The notes beneath the pieces were generated by a model. It was not told the DNA's origin. It searched no databases and saw nothing but the letters and a program-made list of their open reading frames with translations. The translations under genes were made by a program, and so were the position numbers. From assembly GCF_965139335.1 (NCBI RefSeq), contig NZ_CBCSEL010000001.1: a stretch of DNA of 64,000 nucleotides. One strand, 5' to 3'. Source of the stretch: Catellicoccus marimammalium (lineage in GTDB: Bacteria; Bacillota; Bacilli; Lactobacillales; Catellicoccaceae). How positions within the stretch are numbered: the first letter of the stretch is position 1; each line of letters starts with the position of its first letter. Positions 9,047-18,820 of the stretch are shown piece by piece.

Positions 9047-9988
9047 GTGACTAAAATTTTACGTTTAAAACATTTTTTAAGTGTGGAACGCCTATCGAAT
9101 CAAGAAATTTTCACACTTATCCAACGCGGAATTGAACTAAAAAAAGGAGAACAGCCGATGATTCCAAGTTCTTGGTTTGTTTCTAACCTCTTTTTTGAAA
9201 ATAGTACGCGCACGCATAAAAGTTTTGAAGTGGCAGAAGAACGATTAAATGGAACAATTATTCCTTTTGAAACAAGCACCAGCTCTGTTCAAAAAGGAGA
9301 ATCACTATATGATACCGTTCTAACTCTTTCTGCTTTGGGGATTGATATTTGTGTCATTCGTCATTCAGAGGAGAATTACTATTATCCATTGATTGAATCA
9401 AAAACGATTCAAACTTCGATTATCAATGGTGGAGATGGGACCGGACAACATCCTTCTCAATGCTTACTAGATTTGATGACAATTTATGAAGAATTTCATC
9501 GATTTAAAGACTTAACCATCGCGATTTGTGGAGATTTACGCCATAGTCGTGTGGCTCGTTCCAACATGATGATGTTAAAACGTTTTGGTGCCACCCTTTA
9601 TTTCTGTGGGCCAAAAGAATGGTATGATCCTCAATTTGATATTTATGGATCTTATGCCGATATTGATGACGTAATTTCTAAAGTTGATGTTTGTATGTTA
9701 CTACGTGTCCAACATGAACGTCATACGGAAGAAGAAGAAGCTTCTTTTTCTAAAGAAGATTATCATCGTCAATTCGGTTTAACTAAAGAACGTTATCAAA
9801 AATTACAACCTCATGCCATCGTAATGCACCCTGCTCCTGTCAATCGAGATGCAGAAATCGCCGATGAACTTGTCGAAGCACCCAAATCTCGTATTGTAGA
9901 AGCAATGAAAAATGGAGTTTATGTTCGCATGGCAATTTTAGAAGCGATTTTAGCGGCTCGTGATAAGGAAGGAGAAAAAGTATGTTAA
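9047..9988 (+). CDS. pyrB: Aspartate carbamoyltransferase catalytic subunit
   Basis: 313 residues, second step of UMP synthesis: carbamoyl phosphate plus aspartate gives carbamoyl aspartate. The start is GTG at 9047 with aaaggag upstream. The carbamoyl-phosphate site STRT is visible in FFENSTRTHKSFEVAE, and HPAPVNRD lies near the C-terminus. First gene of the pyr operon, directly behind the PyrR attenuator. Its stop overlaps the pyrC start by 7 bases. No pyrI regulatory subunit is present, as usual in Firmicutes. Confidence 0.97.
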   Translation: MTKILRLKHFLSVERLSNQEIFTLIQRGIELKKGEQPMIPSSWFVSNLFFENSTRTHKSFEVAEERLNGTIIPFETSTSSVQKGESLYDTVLTLSALGIDICVIRHSEENYYYPLIESKTIQTSIINGGDGTGQHPSQCLLDLMTIYEEFHRFKDLTIAICGDLRHSRVARSNMMMLKRFGATLYFCGPKEWYDPQFDIYGSYADIDDVISKVDVCMLLRVQHERHTEEEEASFSKEDYHRQFGLTKERYQKLQPHAIVMHPAPVNRDAEIADELVEAPKSRIVEAMKNGVYVRMAILEAILAARDKEGEKVC

Positions 9989-11256
9989 TTCAAAATGGAA
10001 GTTTATTTCAAAATGGACAATGGGTTCAAAAAGATTTACGAATCGAAGGAGAAGAAATTTTATCAGTTGCAGATCAACTAACACCAATGGCAGAAGAATT
10101 GGTGATTGATGCTAAAGGGAAAAAAGTTGTCCCAAGTTTTACAGATTTACACGTTCATTTCCGTGACCCAGGATTTTGTGATAAAGAAGATATTTTCACT
10201 GGCTCTTTAGCGGCTGCACATGGTGGATTCACTCGTGTTTGTACGATGCCAAATGTAAAACCTGTGCCAGATACACCAGAATCATTCCAAAAAATGCAAG
10301 AACATAATGCATTATCTGCGATTGAAATTGATCAATATGCCCCAATTACTAAAGGATTATCTTCCTCTTCTATTGTCGAAATGGAACAATTCTTACCAAG
10401 TCATCCGATTGCTTTTACCAATGATGGTGTAGGAGTGCAAGATGCATATACTATGGAACAAGCCATGAAACAAGCACATGCCTTAAATAAAACCATCGTA
10501 GCTCACGTCGAAGATGAATCCTTCTTACATCATGGAAGTTTCCACAAAGGAACCGAACACACTCGCCTCAACGATGCAGGAATTCCAAGTATTAGTGAAT
10601 ATTTACAACTCTTACGTGATTTAGCTTTAGTCGCAAAAACAGGTTGTGCCTATCACATGTGCCATATTTCTACTAAAGAAAGTGTGGCTTTGATGCGTAA
10701 AGCCAAAGCTTATGGCTTACCGGTAACCTGTGAAGTTACTCCTCATCATTTACTACTCAATGATACCGATATTCCAGAAGTTAATAGTAACTATAAAATG
10801 AATCCTCCTCTTCGCAGTCGAGAAGACCAAGCCGCGTTATGGGAAGGATTATTAGATGGAACGATCGATTGTATCGCAACCGACCATGCTCCACATACAA
10901 AAGAAGAAAAAGCTCGTTCCATTGAAAATGCTCCTTTTGGGATTACAGGATTAGAGTTAGCTTTCCCATTACTTTATACCTATGCTGTAAAAGAAAATCG
11001 TTTATCTTTAGAACAACTCCTTTCTTTCTTCCTAGAAAAACCTGCGCAAGTTTTTGATCTACCTACTTTTGCGATTGAAGAAGGAAAGAAAGCAAACTTA
11101 ACGATTATTGATTTAGAAACTCCATTTGAAGTAACGGAAGACTTCTTCTTATCTAAAGGAGTGAATTCTCCATTTATCGGTCAAACGTTATATGGAAAAA
11201 TCGAATATACGCTATGTAAAGGAGAAGTGGTCTATGAGCCTACAATGTCTTGCTAA
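9982..11256 (+). CDS. pyrC: Dihydroorotase
   Basis: 424 residues. Zinc amidohydrolase that closes carbamoyl aspartate to dihydroorotate. Metal-binding motifs DLHVHFRDPG (about residues 58-67) and TDHAPHT (about 303-309) are intact. It overlaps pyrB by 7 bases and pyrK by 23 bases, indicating translational coupling. Confidence 0.97.
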   Translation: MLIQNGSLFQNGQWVQKDLRIEGEEILSVADQLTPMAEELVIDAKGKKVVPSFTDLHVHFRDPGFCDKEDIFTGSLAAAHGGFTRVCTMPNVKPVPDTPESFQKMQEHNALSAIEIDQYAPITKGLSSSSIVEMEQFLPSHPIAFTNDGVGVQDAYTMEQAMKQAHALNKTIVAHVEDESFLHHGSFHKGTEHTRLNDAGIPSISEYLQLLRDLALVAKTGCAYHMCHISTKESVALMRKAKAYGLPVTCEVTPHHLLLNDTDIPEVNSNYKMNPPLRSREDQAALWEGLLDGTIDCIATDHAPHTKEEKARSIENAPFGITGLELAFPLLYTYAVKENRLSLEQLLSFFLEKPAQVFDLPTFAIEEGKKANLTIIDLETPFEVTEDFFLSKGVNSPFIGQTLYGKIEYTLCKGEVVYEPTMSC

Positions 11257-11998
11257 AATCATCGAAAATCAAGAAATTGCCAAAGATATTTTTCAACTGA
11301 TCCTTGAAGGCGACTTTGTAGAAAAGATTGAACAACCAGGACAATTTGTTCATCTTTTAATTCCTAGCCAAAAAACTTTTTTACGTCGTCCTTTTAGCTT
11401 AGCTTCTTACCATCAAGATAAAAATCAGTGCACGATTCTTTATAAAATATTAGGAACAGGAACAAAAGAATTAGCACAACTTAAAAAAGGAACTTCGATT
11501 TCTTTACTAGGACCTTTGGGAAATGGCTTTTTTGTTAATCCTTTATATGAAAAGGTATTACTTATTGGAGGGGGCATCGGAATTCCTCCTCTTTATGAAC
11601 TAGGAAAAGAATTTCAAAAAAAAGGTACAGAAGTCACTTTTCTTTTAGGGTATCGCAATCAAGAAGAAGTCTTTTATCAAGAAGAATTCGCAAAACTAGG
11701 AACCGTGATTACTTATACCGAAGATGGTTCTTTTGGCCATCAAGGACGAATTGACGCTGCCTTTCCAACCTTGGAAAAAGATTGGAATGCCGTCTATAGT
11801 TGTGGTCCTACTCCAATGTTAAAGGCAGTCAAAGAAAATTTTTCTAACCAATATCCCACTTACCTTTCCCTAGAAGAACGCATGGCTTGTGGCTTTGGGG
11901 TTTGTTACGGATGTGTGGTGGCACAAACAAAGAAAAAAACTCCTTTAAAAGTATGTCAAGATGGACCGGTCTTTTTAGCAACGGAGGTGGAACTATGA
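11234..11998 (+). CDS. pyrK: Dihydroorotate dehydrogenase electron-transfer subunit
   Basis: 254 residues. FAD and [2Fe-2S] protein that passes electrons from PyrD to NAD+. The start is placed at ATG 11234 (MSLQCL) after aaaggag, rather than at an upstream in-frame ATG inside pyrC. RRPFSLAS is the flavin-binding motif and LIGGGIGIPP the nucleotide motif. The cysteine cluster CGFGVCYGC and a later Cys (KVCQDGP) bind the iron-sulfur centre. Its stop overlaps the pyrD start (ATGA). Confidence 0.95.
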   Translation: MSLQCLAKIIENQEIAKDIFQLILEGDFVEKIEQPGQFVHLLIPSQKTFLRRPFSLASYHQDKNQCTILYKILGTGTKELAQLKKGTSISLLGPLGNGFFVNPLYEKVLLIGGGIGIPPLYELGKEFQKKGTEVTFLLGYRNQEEVFYQEEFAKLGTVITYTEDGSFGHQGRIDAAFPTLEKDWNAVYSCGPTPMLKAVKENFSNQYPTYLSLEERMACGFGVCYGCVVAQTKKKTPLKVCQDGPVFLATEVEL

Positions 11999-12906
11999 AT
12001 CGATTAGCTGTGGAACTACCCGGATTAAAAATGAAAAATCCCATTATGCCAGCGAGTGGTTGTTTTGGCATGGGAAAAGAGTTTGGTGAACTTTATGATT
12101 TAAATCAATTAGGAGCATTGATTACCAAAGCAATTACGTTAGAACCTCGTTTTGGGAATCCTACCCCTCGAGTGGCAGAAACGCCACAAGGAATGCTCAA
12201 TGCGATTGGCTTACAAAATAAAGGATTAGATACCGTTTGCGCTGAGGAATTATCTTATTATGAATCTTTTGATGTTCCTTTATTAGCCAATATCGCAGGC
12301 TCAACCAAAGAAGAATATGAAATAGTAGCTCAAATTCTTTCTAAACAATCCGTCGTTTCGGCATTAGAATTGAATATCTCTTGTCCAAACGTCAAAGAAG
12401 GAGGCATTACTTTTGGTACTGATTCTGACATCGTCTTTGATTTAGTTCAATCGGTGAAAAAAGTAAGCACTGTACCCGTCTATGTCAAACTTTCGCCAAA
12501 TGTAACAGATATTGTAGAAATCGCTAAAGCCGCAGAAGCTGGTGGAGCGGATGGTCTTACGTTAATCAATACCCTTCTTGGAATGCGAATGAATTTAAAA
12601 ACAAGAAAACCACTGCTCGCTAATGGGACAGGTGGACTTTCTGGTCCAGCAGTCCTTCCTGTTGCGTTGCGCTGTGTCTATCAAGTGGCACACGCAACTT
12701 CACTACCAATTATTGGCATCGGTGGCATTTCAACCGTCGATGATGTATTGGAGTTTTTAATGGCCGGTGCCAGTGCGGTACAAATTGGAACGGCAAACTT
12801 TGTCGACCCTTATGTCTGCCCAATAATTATTGATCAACTGGAAACTCGAATGGATGAATTAAATATCTCGTCTTTAGAACAATTAACAAAGGAGGCACGC
12901 TCATGA
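11995..12906 (+). CDS. pyrD: Dihydroorotate dehydrogenase, NAD+-type catalytic subunit (class 1B)
   Basis: 303 residues, starting MNRLAVELPG after ggaggtgg. FMN enzyme oxidising dihydroorotate to orotate. Motifs NISCPNVKEGG, with the class 1B catalytic Cys, and GIGGIST for phosphate binding are visible. Pairing with pyrK defines the B-type heterotetramer. It overlaps pyrK and pyrF by 4 bases each. Confidence 0.96.
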   Translation: MNRLAVELPGLKMKNPIMPASGCFGMGKEFGELYDLNQLGALITKAITLEPRFGNPTPRVAETPQGMLNAIGLQNKGLDTVCAEELSYYESFDVPLLANIAGSTKEEYEIVAQILSKQSVVSALELNISCPNVKEGGITFGTDSDIVFDLVQSVKKVSTVPVYVKLSPNVTDIVEIAKAAEAGGADGLTLINTLLGMRMNLKTRKPLLANGTGGLSGPAVLPVALRCVYQVAHATSLPIIGIGGISTVDDVLEFLMAGASAVQIGTANFVDPYVCPIIIDQLETRMDELNISSLEQLTKEARS

Positions 12907-13592
12907 TTCCGATTATTGCTTTAGACTTTCCAAGTAAAACGGAAGTAGAAACTTTTTTATCTCCTTTCCAAGGACAATCGCTCTTTGTCAAAGTAGGAAT
13001 GGAACTTTTCTATAAAGAAGGTCCATCTATTGTTCACTACTTACAAGAACAAGGACACCAAATTTTCTTAGATTTAAAATTACATGATATTCCCAACACG
13101 GTAGAACGTGCCATGGAAAATTTAGGACAACTGGGAATTCAAATGACTACCCTTCACGCTGCAGGAGGAACCAAAATGATGGCTGCAGCGAAAAGAGGCT
13201 TAGAAAAAGGAGCGAAAAAAGCAGGAGTTCGCCCTCCACTTTTAGTCGCCATTACCGAACTAACTTCCACTTCACAAGAACAAATGAATGAAGAAGAACA
13301 AGTCCCAGGGCGTTTACAAGACCATGTATTACACTACGCTTCTTTAGTAGAAAATGTAGGATTAGATGGAGTGGTTTGTTCTGGCTGGGAAGCAGAATCT
13401 ATCCATGCTCACTGTCCAAAACTATGTACCGTGTGCCCAGGTATTCGTTTCCAACCAACTAATGATGACCAAGTACGTGTACTAACCCCAACCGAGGCAA
13501 AAGAAAAAGGTATTGAATACATCGTTGTTGGACGCCCTATCACACAAGCAAAAGATCCACAACAAGCATATCAAAACATTTTGGAGGCATAA
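12903..13592 (+). CDS. pyrF: Orotidine 5'-phosphate decarboxylase
   Basis: 229 residues. Converts OMP to UMP, the last step of the pathway. The catalytic Asp-Lys-Asp array appears as DLKLHDIPNTV (about residues 60-70), and GIR and VVGRPIT are near the C-terminus. It overlaps pyrD by 4 bases and is followed by pyrE after 2 bases. Confidence 0.97.
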   Translation: MIPIIALDFPSKTEVETFLSPFQGQSLFVKVGMELFYKEGPSIVHYLQEQGHQIFLDLKLHDIPNTVERAMENLGQLGIQMTTLHAAGGTKMMAAAKRGLEKGAKKAGVRPPLLVAITELTSTSQEQMNEEEQVPGRLQDHVLHYASLVENVGLDGVVCSGWEAESIHAHCPKLCTVCPGIRFQPTNDDQVRVLTPTEAKEKGIEYIVVGRPITQAKDPQQAYQNILEA

Positions 13593-13594
13593 AA

Positions 13595-14212
13595 ATGAAT
13601 CAACAAGAACAAATTGCATATGACTTATTAAAAATTGGTGCAGTACAACTGGATACGGATAAAGGATTTACTTGGGCCAGTGGCATTCAAAGTCCTATTT
13701 ATTGTGATAATCGTGTAACATTGAGTTATCCTGCGATTCGCAAACACATTATTCAAGCGATGAAAGAATATATTGAAATGTATTATCCAGATGTCCAATG
13801 TATTGCGGGCACTGCCACAGCAGGAATTCCTCATGCGGCACTATTAGCTGAGGCCTTAAATCTACCTATGATTTATATTCGTAATAAACCAAAAGATCAT
13901 GGTCGTTGTAGCCAAATTGAAGGAACGTTCTTGCCAGGAACAAAGATGATTGTGATTGATGACTTAATTTCCACTGGAGGTTCTGTATTAAATGCGGTAA
14001 AAGTCGCACAAAACGAAGGAGCTAACGTGTGTGCAGTCTTTTCTATCTTTAGTTATCAATTACCAAAAGCAACCGAAAACTTTGCTAAAGCAGGAATTCC
14101 TTATCATTCTATGACGAACTATCAAGCGTTAATTCAAATCGCAGCTAAAGAACATTATATTGAAGAAAAAGACCTTTCTTTCTTAGAAGAATGGCGCAAA
14201 GAACAACAATAA
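13595..14212 (+). CDS. pyrE: Orotate phosphoribosyltransferase
   Basis: 205 residues. Adds PRPP to orotate to give OMP. The PRPP-binding motif MIVIDDLISTGGS (about residues 118-130) is intact. Last gene of this pyr operon; a strong terminator follows. carA/carB, pyrR and the uracil permease are absent here and must be elsewhere if present. Confidence 0.97.
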   Translation: MNQQEQIAYDLLKIGAVQLDTDKGFTWASGIQSPIYCDNRVTLSYPAIRKHIIQAMKEYIEMYYPDVQCIAGTATAGIPHAALLAEALNLPMIYIRNKPKDHGRCSQIEGTFLPGTKMIVIDDLISTGGSVLNAVKVAQNEGANVCAVFSIFSYQLPKATENFAKAGIPYHSMTNYQALIQIAAKEHYIEEKDLSFLEEWRKEQQ

Positions 14213-14213
14213 A

Positions 14214-14244
14214 AAAAGAAGTGAGGATGTCCTCACTTCTTTTT
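14214..14244. terminator. Bidirectional terminator between pyrE and the large surface protein
   Basis: aaagaagtgagga-tg-tcctcacttcttt with A and T runs on either side. Confidence 0.92.
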
Positions 14245-14259
14245 GTTTTGGATTATGAA

Positions 14260-17200
14260 TTATTTTTTGTCCGCTAGTGCTTCACGCAATTCTTTTGTAG
14301 TTTCTACGATGTTTTTCCAGTTAGCTAAACTTGGATCTTTGATATACTCATTAGCACTTTTTACTAAAGTAATCTCTTGTTTTGTTTCAGATTTATTTTC
14401 TTCAACTTCTTTAACTAATTTTTCTAAATCTGTTGTAATTACTTTCATACCTTTGAAATCAGCTACTAATTGTTTAATCGTATTTTCAAATTGATCTTTT
14501 GTAACTGAATTTGTGTTACGAGCGTATTTTTGTAGTAATTCCATAGCTTTGTAATAATGACCTGAACCTAATTTTTCAAATGATGACCAACCACCATCAT
14601 TTACTAATCCTTGGTTATTTTCATCATCAATTTCAGAATCAATTAATACTTCGCCACCACGAGATTTAATTACTTTATGTCCTGTACTATATGTCCATAC
14701 TGGATAAGCTACTTCATCTAACAATTGAGCTAATTGTTTAGCAGATTCAGCATTATCACCTTCTGCTTTTGAATCCATTACAACTCGACATAACGCTGCT
14801 GGATTTGTTAATTCGTAATTATCTGTTGTTAAAGTATCTCCTTTTTGGAATTTTTTTTCTGCTGTCCACTTACCAAATGTATCTACTGTACCAATTTTTT
14901 CTGGAATTGTACTATCAACAGCAGCTTTAACTGTAACTTCTTTTGCTAATTGAGCATTTTTACCAGCTGCTTCTAAAGCTCTAACTACAAATTCTGGATT
15001 ACCCTTATCTACATCAGGAAGAGTTACCTCTGTTACTTCTGCTTTAGTTCCACCTTTGCTAGTTGAGCTGCAGAACATAGCTTTGATTCCATTTTCGTTT
15101 AATACATTTGAAGGCATGGGCCATTTAGATAAGTCTAAAGTCTTAAATTTAGTAGCACCAAACATATAATTAAAATCAGTTACCTTAGAAGTATCCCAAC
15201 CCTTCATACCTTCTACAGTAGTAATATTTGATCCTTTAAACATTGCACGCATGTTAGTTACACCTTCAGTATCCCAACCGCTAGCATTCAATGTATGTAA
15301 GTTCGTACCAGCAAAAGCAGCTTTTAATGAAGTTACTCCTTTGTGAACTAATTTTTCAGATCCTTTAATTTCACTTAGATAGAAATCATTCATAAATGTA
15401 TTTTCCATCTTCGTCATATCTTTTGTATCTAATTCTGTTACATCTACTGTACCAATTTGTTTATTATCTGCAAAAGCATATGAGAAGTCAGCTCCAGTTT
15501 TAGGTTTTCTACCATCAGTAGCTGTTTCAAATTTCACTTCTGCATTTCCTTTACCAGTATCACTTGTACCATTGAATAATTGATTTCCTTTTGTAGATTC
15601 CACTACAACTTGTTTATCTTTTAATGAACCAGGAATTTCAATTACTTGTTCACCATCTTTTTTAGTTAATCCTGCAGTTGATGTATAATCACCAGTATAT
15701 TTAGTTAATTTGATGATTCCATCTTTATCTTCAGAGACAGTCCAATCTTTAACTTTTAGCTCTTTAATTTTTTCTTTTAATTCATTTTCCTTAACTGCGG
15801 CATCTTTACCATTTTGAACTTGAGTAGCACCTACTGAACGTTTAGAACGTTTTACAGATTCACCATCTAATTTTTGTTCTGCTTTTTCTGCAGCATCTAA
15901 GGCATTATTCATAGCTTCATAAGAATCTGATTCATAGAATTTCGCATTTGGCGCAGATTGACCATCTTCTTTAGATCTATTTACACCTTCAATGCGTTTT
16001 GCTTTTTCAATTACATCATTGATTTCTTGAACTTGATCTTTATGGATTTTTTCATTTAATGTTTTCGCTGCATCAATCATTTTAATTAAATTTTTAGCAT
16101 TTGCATTATCCACTTCTACTTCAAAATTACGTAATAATTTTTCAGCTTCTTCTTGATGTACTTCATCTAAATCTTTAATAGCATCTTTAGCAGCTTTATC
16201 ATATTTTTGTAAGTTTGTATGATTTACTTCTAAGTTAGCCATAGAATCCATTAATTCTTTAGCTGTATTTTTTACTTGTTCAGCTGTATATTTTTCAGTT
16301 GCATCATTTTTAGAAGCTGTATCCTTTTTGATATTTTCTAACATTTTATCTGCAACTTTATCTTTTTCTTCAACTGTATTCCAATTTTCGAAGATATCGT
16401 TTTCTTTACCTTTTAATTTACCAACTACTTCTTGTTCTTTTTCAGTTGCTTTGATTAATTCCTTAACGTCAGCTTCTGTTGGTTGACCTTTGATAAATTC
16501 TTCTGCTTTTTTCAATTGAGCATCGATTTCTTTTAATTTATCTGTATTAGATAAATCTTTATTTTCTGCAGCTGTTTTAGCGTCTTCAATGAACTTGTTA
16601 AATTCATCTTCTTGAGTTTTAGTCATGTAGACTTTATCGCCTTTTTCTTTAACAGCTTCAATTTTTTTATTTAAAGCATCAGTATTTAATTTCAATCCAT
16701 TGATAAAGTCATTAACTTTCTTAGTCTCAGCATCAATTTTAGCTTTATCTGCTTTACCTAAAACAGCTTCATCCAATACTTTTTGTGCTTCATCTAATAC
16801 TTTTTGATAATCTTCATTATTAACTAAGTTACCTGCACCTAATTTTTGTGTTTCTTTTAATTGTTCAATTGCGTTATGTAAAGCAATGATTGATTCTTTA
16901 TTTACAGAAGGTTTTAAAGTAATTCCTTTGATTGCAGCTTCAATTTCTTTTGTTGCATTTACAACTTGTTCTTTTGTAGATTTATCTTTATCTGCTAAGA
17001 TTTTTTCTGCTTTTTCTAAAGCTTTCTTAACTGGCTCTACACCATCTAAATTCTTTTCAGCAGCCACTACTTTTTTCGCTTTTTCTACAGCATCTTCTAA
17101 AGATTTCACTTCTTCTTCTGATGGTTTTGGAGTTTCTGGTTTTGGTTTTTCTGGCTCACTTGGATCAGTTGGTTGATCTGGTTGTCCTGGTTTATCTGTT

Positions 17201-18420
17201 TCTCCACCACCTGTTCCTGGTTTATTATCTGTATCGCCACTTCCTGAACCACCTTGATCAGGATTTTCTGGTTTACCTGGCTCTGTTGGTTTGTCTCCAC
17301 CTGTTCCTGGTTTGTTATCTCCACCTTGATCTGGCTTATCTGTTGGTTGATCTGGTTTTGTATCTGGTTTTTCTGGTTTACCTGGTTCTGTTGGTTTGTC
17401 TGGTTTCGCTTCTGGTTTTTCTGGATTTGTTGGTTTATCTTCAGCAACTACATCTAAAGCTTCTACATTGGCATAACCTACCCATGTATCTCCATCGTAT
17501 AATGAAGCGTATTTCTTACCATTTCCGTAAGTATATACATATTTCGCAGTTAAAGTTTTTCCTTTGTAGTCTGCTAATTTTGCTTTTTTAGTGTAGAAGT
17601 GGTCACTATATGTGTTCCATTCTTTAGCTACTTTAACTTTAGAATCAGCTGCTGCTACTTTTTCAGCTTTTAGATCTTCTACTACTGAAGAATCTACATA
17701 ACCTGTCCAAGTTTTACCAGCACGTTCTGTTGAGTAGTATTTTTTACCATCGATTGTGTAGTAACGAGTAACTTTGAAGTTTACACCGCTCTTCACATCG
17801 AAGTTTCCTTTTGTTTGTTGGAAGTATAAGTTTGCAAAAGATTTAGTATCTTTTTTCAATGCAACATATTTACTTTCTTTTATTGAAGTAACTTCTTTTA
17901 AGTTAGATTTTGAAGTATATCCTTGCCATACTTCTTTTCCTTCAGCGTCTTTAGAATATACTGAATAATATTTTTGTCCATTTCCTAAGGTATATTCATA
18001 TTTCGCAAATACTACACGTTCTGCGTTGTTAGTATTTTTAGCTGTCCAATAGAAGTTTTTCCATACGTTAGCTTTTCCATTTAATACAAATTGACCTTTT
18101 GCCTTTTCAGCATTGAAATCTTTTGTATCTTTACGATCAATATATCCACGATATACTTTTTTACCATCTTTATCTGTTTGGTATACACGGTATACATGTT
18201 TACCATCAATGTTACGGTATCCGTCTACTTGATATACAGTACCATTTTTAGGGGTAGTTGATTCTTTTAATTTTGAATCCTTGTATAATTTTGCATGGCT
18301 TGTAGATACAGTAACTTTTTTGTTTTCTGCTTTAATTTCAGAAGTTGCAGCATGTGCAGCTGTTGTACCTAATAGGGCACTTGAAATTAATAGGGCACTT
18401 AAAATTGATTTTTTACTCAT
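14260..18420 (-). CDS. Large secreted surface protein (SH3/GW-like repeats, Pro-rich linker, FIVAR-like helices, BspA-type repeats)
   Basis: 1386 residues. Signal peptide at about 1-25, then four units of 70-75 residues (about 30-325). Each unit contains a YY/KYY-xxY core and an aromatic-Gly-Tyr end (YRGYI, WQGYT, WTGYV, WVGYA), resembling wall-binding SH3 or GW modules. A Pro/Gly/Lys-rich linker with repeated KPGTGG and PEKP units follows (about 330-430). A long Lys/Glu-rich helical section (about 440-870) has FIVAR-like features. At about 1000-1110, MRAMFKGSNIT and FNYMFGATKF with WDT are typical of BspA/DUF285 leucine-rich-like repeats. There is no LPxTG or C-terminal membrane helix, so attachment is probably non-covalent through the N-terminal modules. 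The start follows aggagataaga. Confidence 0.8.
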   Translation of the reverse strand: MSKKSILSALLISSALLGTTAAHAATSEIKAENKKVTVSTSHAKLYKDSKLKESTTPKNGTVYQVDGYRNIDGKHVYRVYQTDKDGKKVYRGYIDRKDTKDFNAEKAKGQFVLNGKANVWKNFYWTAKNTNNAERVVFAKYEYTLGNGQKYYSVYSKDAEGKEVWQGYTSKSNLKEVTSIKESKYVALKKDTKSFANLYFQQTKGNFDVKSGVNFKVTRYYTIDGKKYYSTERAGKTWTGYVDSSVVEDLKAEKVAAADSKVKVAKEWNTYSDHFYTKKAKLADYKGKTLTAKYVYTYGNGKKYASLYDGDTWVGYANVEALDVVAEDKPTNPEKPEAKPDKPTEPGKPEKPDTKPDQPTDKPDQGGDNKPGTGGDKPTEPGKPENPDQGGSGSGDTDNKPGTGGGETDKPGQPDQPTDPSEPEKPKPETPKPSEEEVKSLEDAVEKAKKVVAAEKNLDGVEPVKKALEKAEKILADKDKSTKEQVVNATKEIEAAIKGITLKPSVNKESIIALHNAIEQLKETQKLGAGNLVNNEDYQKVLDEAQKVLDEAVLGKADKAKIDAETKKVNDFINGLKLNTDALNKKIEAVKEKGDKVYMTKTQEDEFNKFIEDAKTAAENKDLSNTDKLKEIDAQLKKAEEFIKGQPTEADVKELIKATEKEQEVVGKLKGKENDIFENWNTVEEKDKVADKMLENIKKDTASKNDATEKYTAEQVKNTAKELMDSMANLEVNHTNLQKYDKAAKDAIKDLDEVHQEEAEKLLRNFEVEVDNANAKNLIKMIDAAKTLNEKIHKDQVQEINDVIEKAKRIEGVNRSKEDGQSAPNAKFYESDSYEAMNNALDAAEKAEQKLDGESVKRSKRSVGATQVQNGKDAAVKENELKEKIKELKVKDWTVSEDKDGIIKLTKYTGDYTSTAGLTKKDGEQVIEIPGSLKDKQVVVESTKGNQLFNGTSDTGKGNAEVKFETATDGRKPKTGADFSYAFADNKQIGTVDVTELDTKDMTKMENTFMNDFYLSEIKGSEKLVHKGVTSLKAAFAGTNLHTLNASGWDTEGVTNMRAMFKGSNITTVEGMKGWDTSKVTDFNYMFGATKFKTLDLSKWPMPSNVLNENGIKAMFCSSTSKGGTKAEVTEVTLPDVDKGNPEFVVRALEAAGKNAQLAKEVTVKAAVDSTIPEKIGTVDTFGKWTAEKKFQKGDTLTTDNYELTNPAALCRVVMDSKAEGDNAESAKQLAQLLDEVAYPVWTYSTGHKVIKSRGGEVLIDSEIDDENNQGLVNDGGWSSFEKLGSGHYYKAMELLQKYARNTNSVTKDQFENTIKQLVADFKGMKVITTDLEKLVKEVEENKSETKQEITLVKSANEYIKDPSLANWKNIVETTKELREALADKK

Positions 18421-18533
18421 TTCTTATCTCCTAATGATTATAATTTATACATTGATTATAGAAAAAAATCACACACTTCTCTATACTTCTGTATTTCCAG
18501 TTTTTTTCTTGTGATACGTAATTGAAAAAAATA

Positions 18534-18740
18534 CTATTTTTTCGTATCTTTCTTTTGAATATAACGATGCCATAATGCCACTAAATCATTCTTCAAATGG
18601 CGAAAAGAATAGTGAAATCCATATTTCATACTATCGTACATAAAAATTTCAAAGCGTTTCATCCACACTTCGTCATACTTCCACCCAAAAAAGAAAAGTA
18701 TAACAATCAAAATAATACTAATTAATACTAATAGTTCCAT
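18534..18740 (-). CDS. Small unknown protein with one membrane helix
   Basis: 68 residues. A hydrophobic N-terminal helix (about 2-20) is followed by an aromatic, basic tail ending KKDTKK. ATG at 18740 follows gaggaaaataa. I recognise no family. It lies between the large surface protein and another unknown gene, all on the minus strand. Confidence 0.6.
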   Translation of the reverse strand: MELLVLISIILIVILFFFGWKYDEVWMKRFEIFMYDSMKYGFHYSFRHLKNDLVALWHRYIQKKDTKK

Positions 18741-18796
18741 TTATTTTCCTCTCTTTAATTCCCTTCTTTTATCATCAACCAAAAAGGCAAAAAAAT

Positions 18797-18820
18797 AAAG
18801 AGAGAATTTCTTCTCTCTTT
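18797..18820 (-). terminator. Terminator of the 176-residue unknown gene
   Basis: aaagagagaa-tttc-ttctctcttt; in minus orientation it is followed by a T-rich run. Confidence 0.75.

Noticed and set aside
17106..17591. Overlapping ORFs on both strands in the Pro-rich linker of the large surface protein
   Set aside because: They are frame shadows of the repetitive linker; no ribosome binding sites and no independent codon signal.
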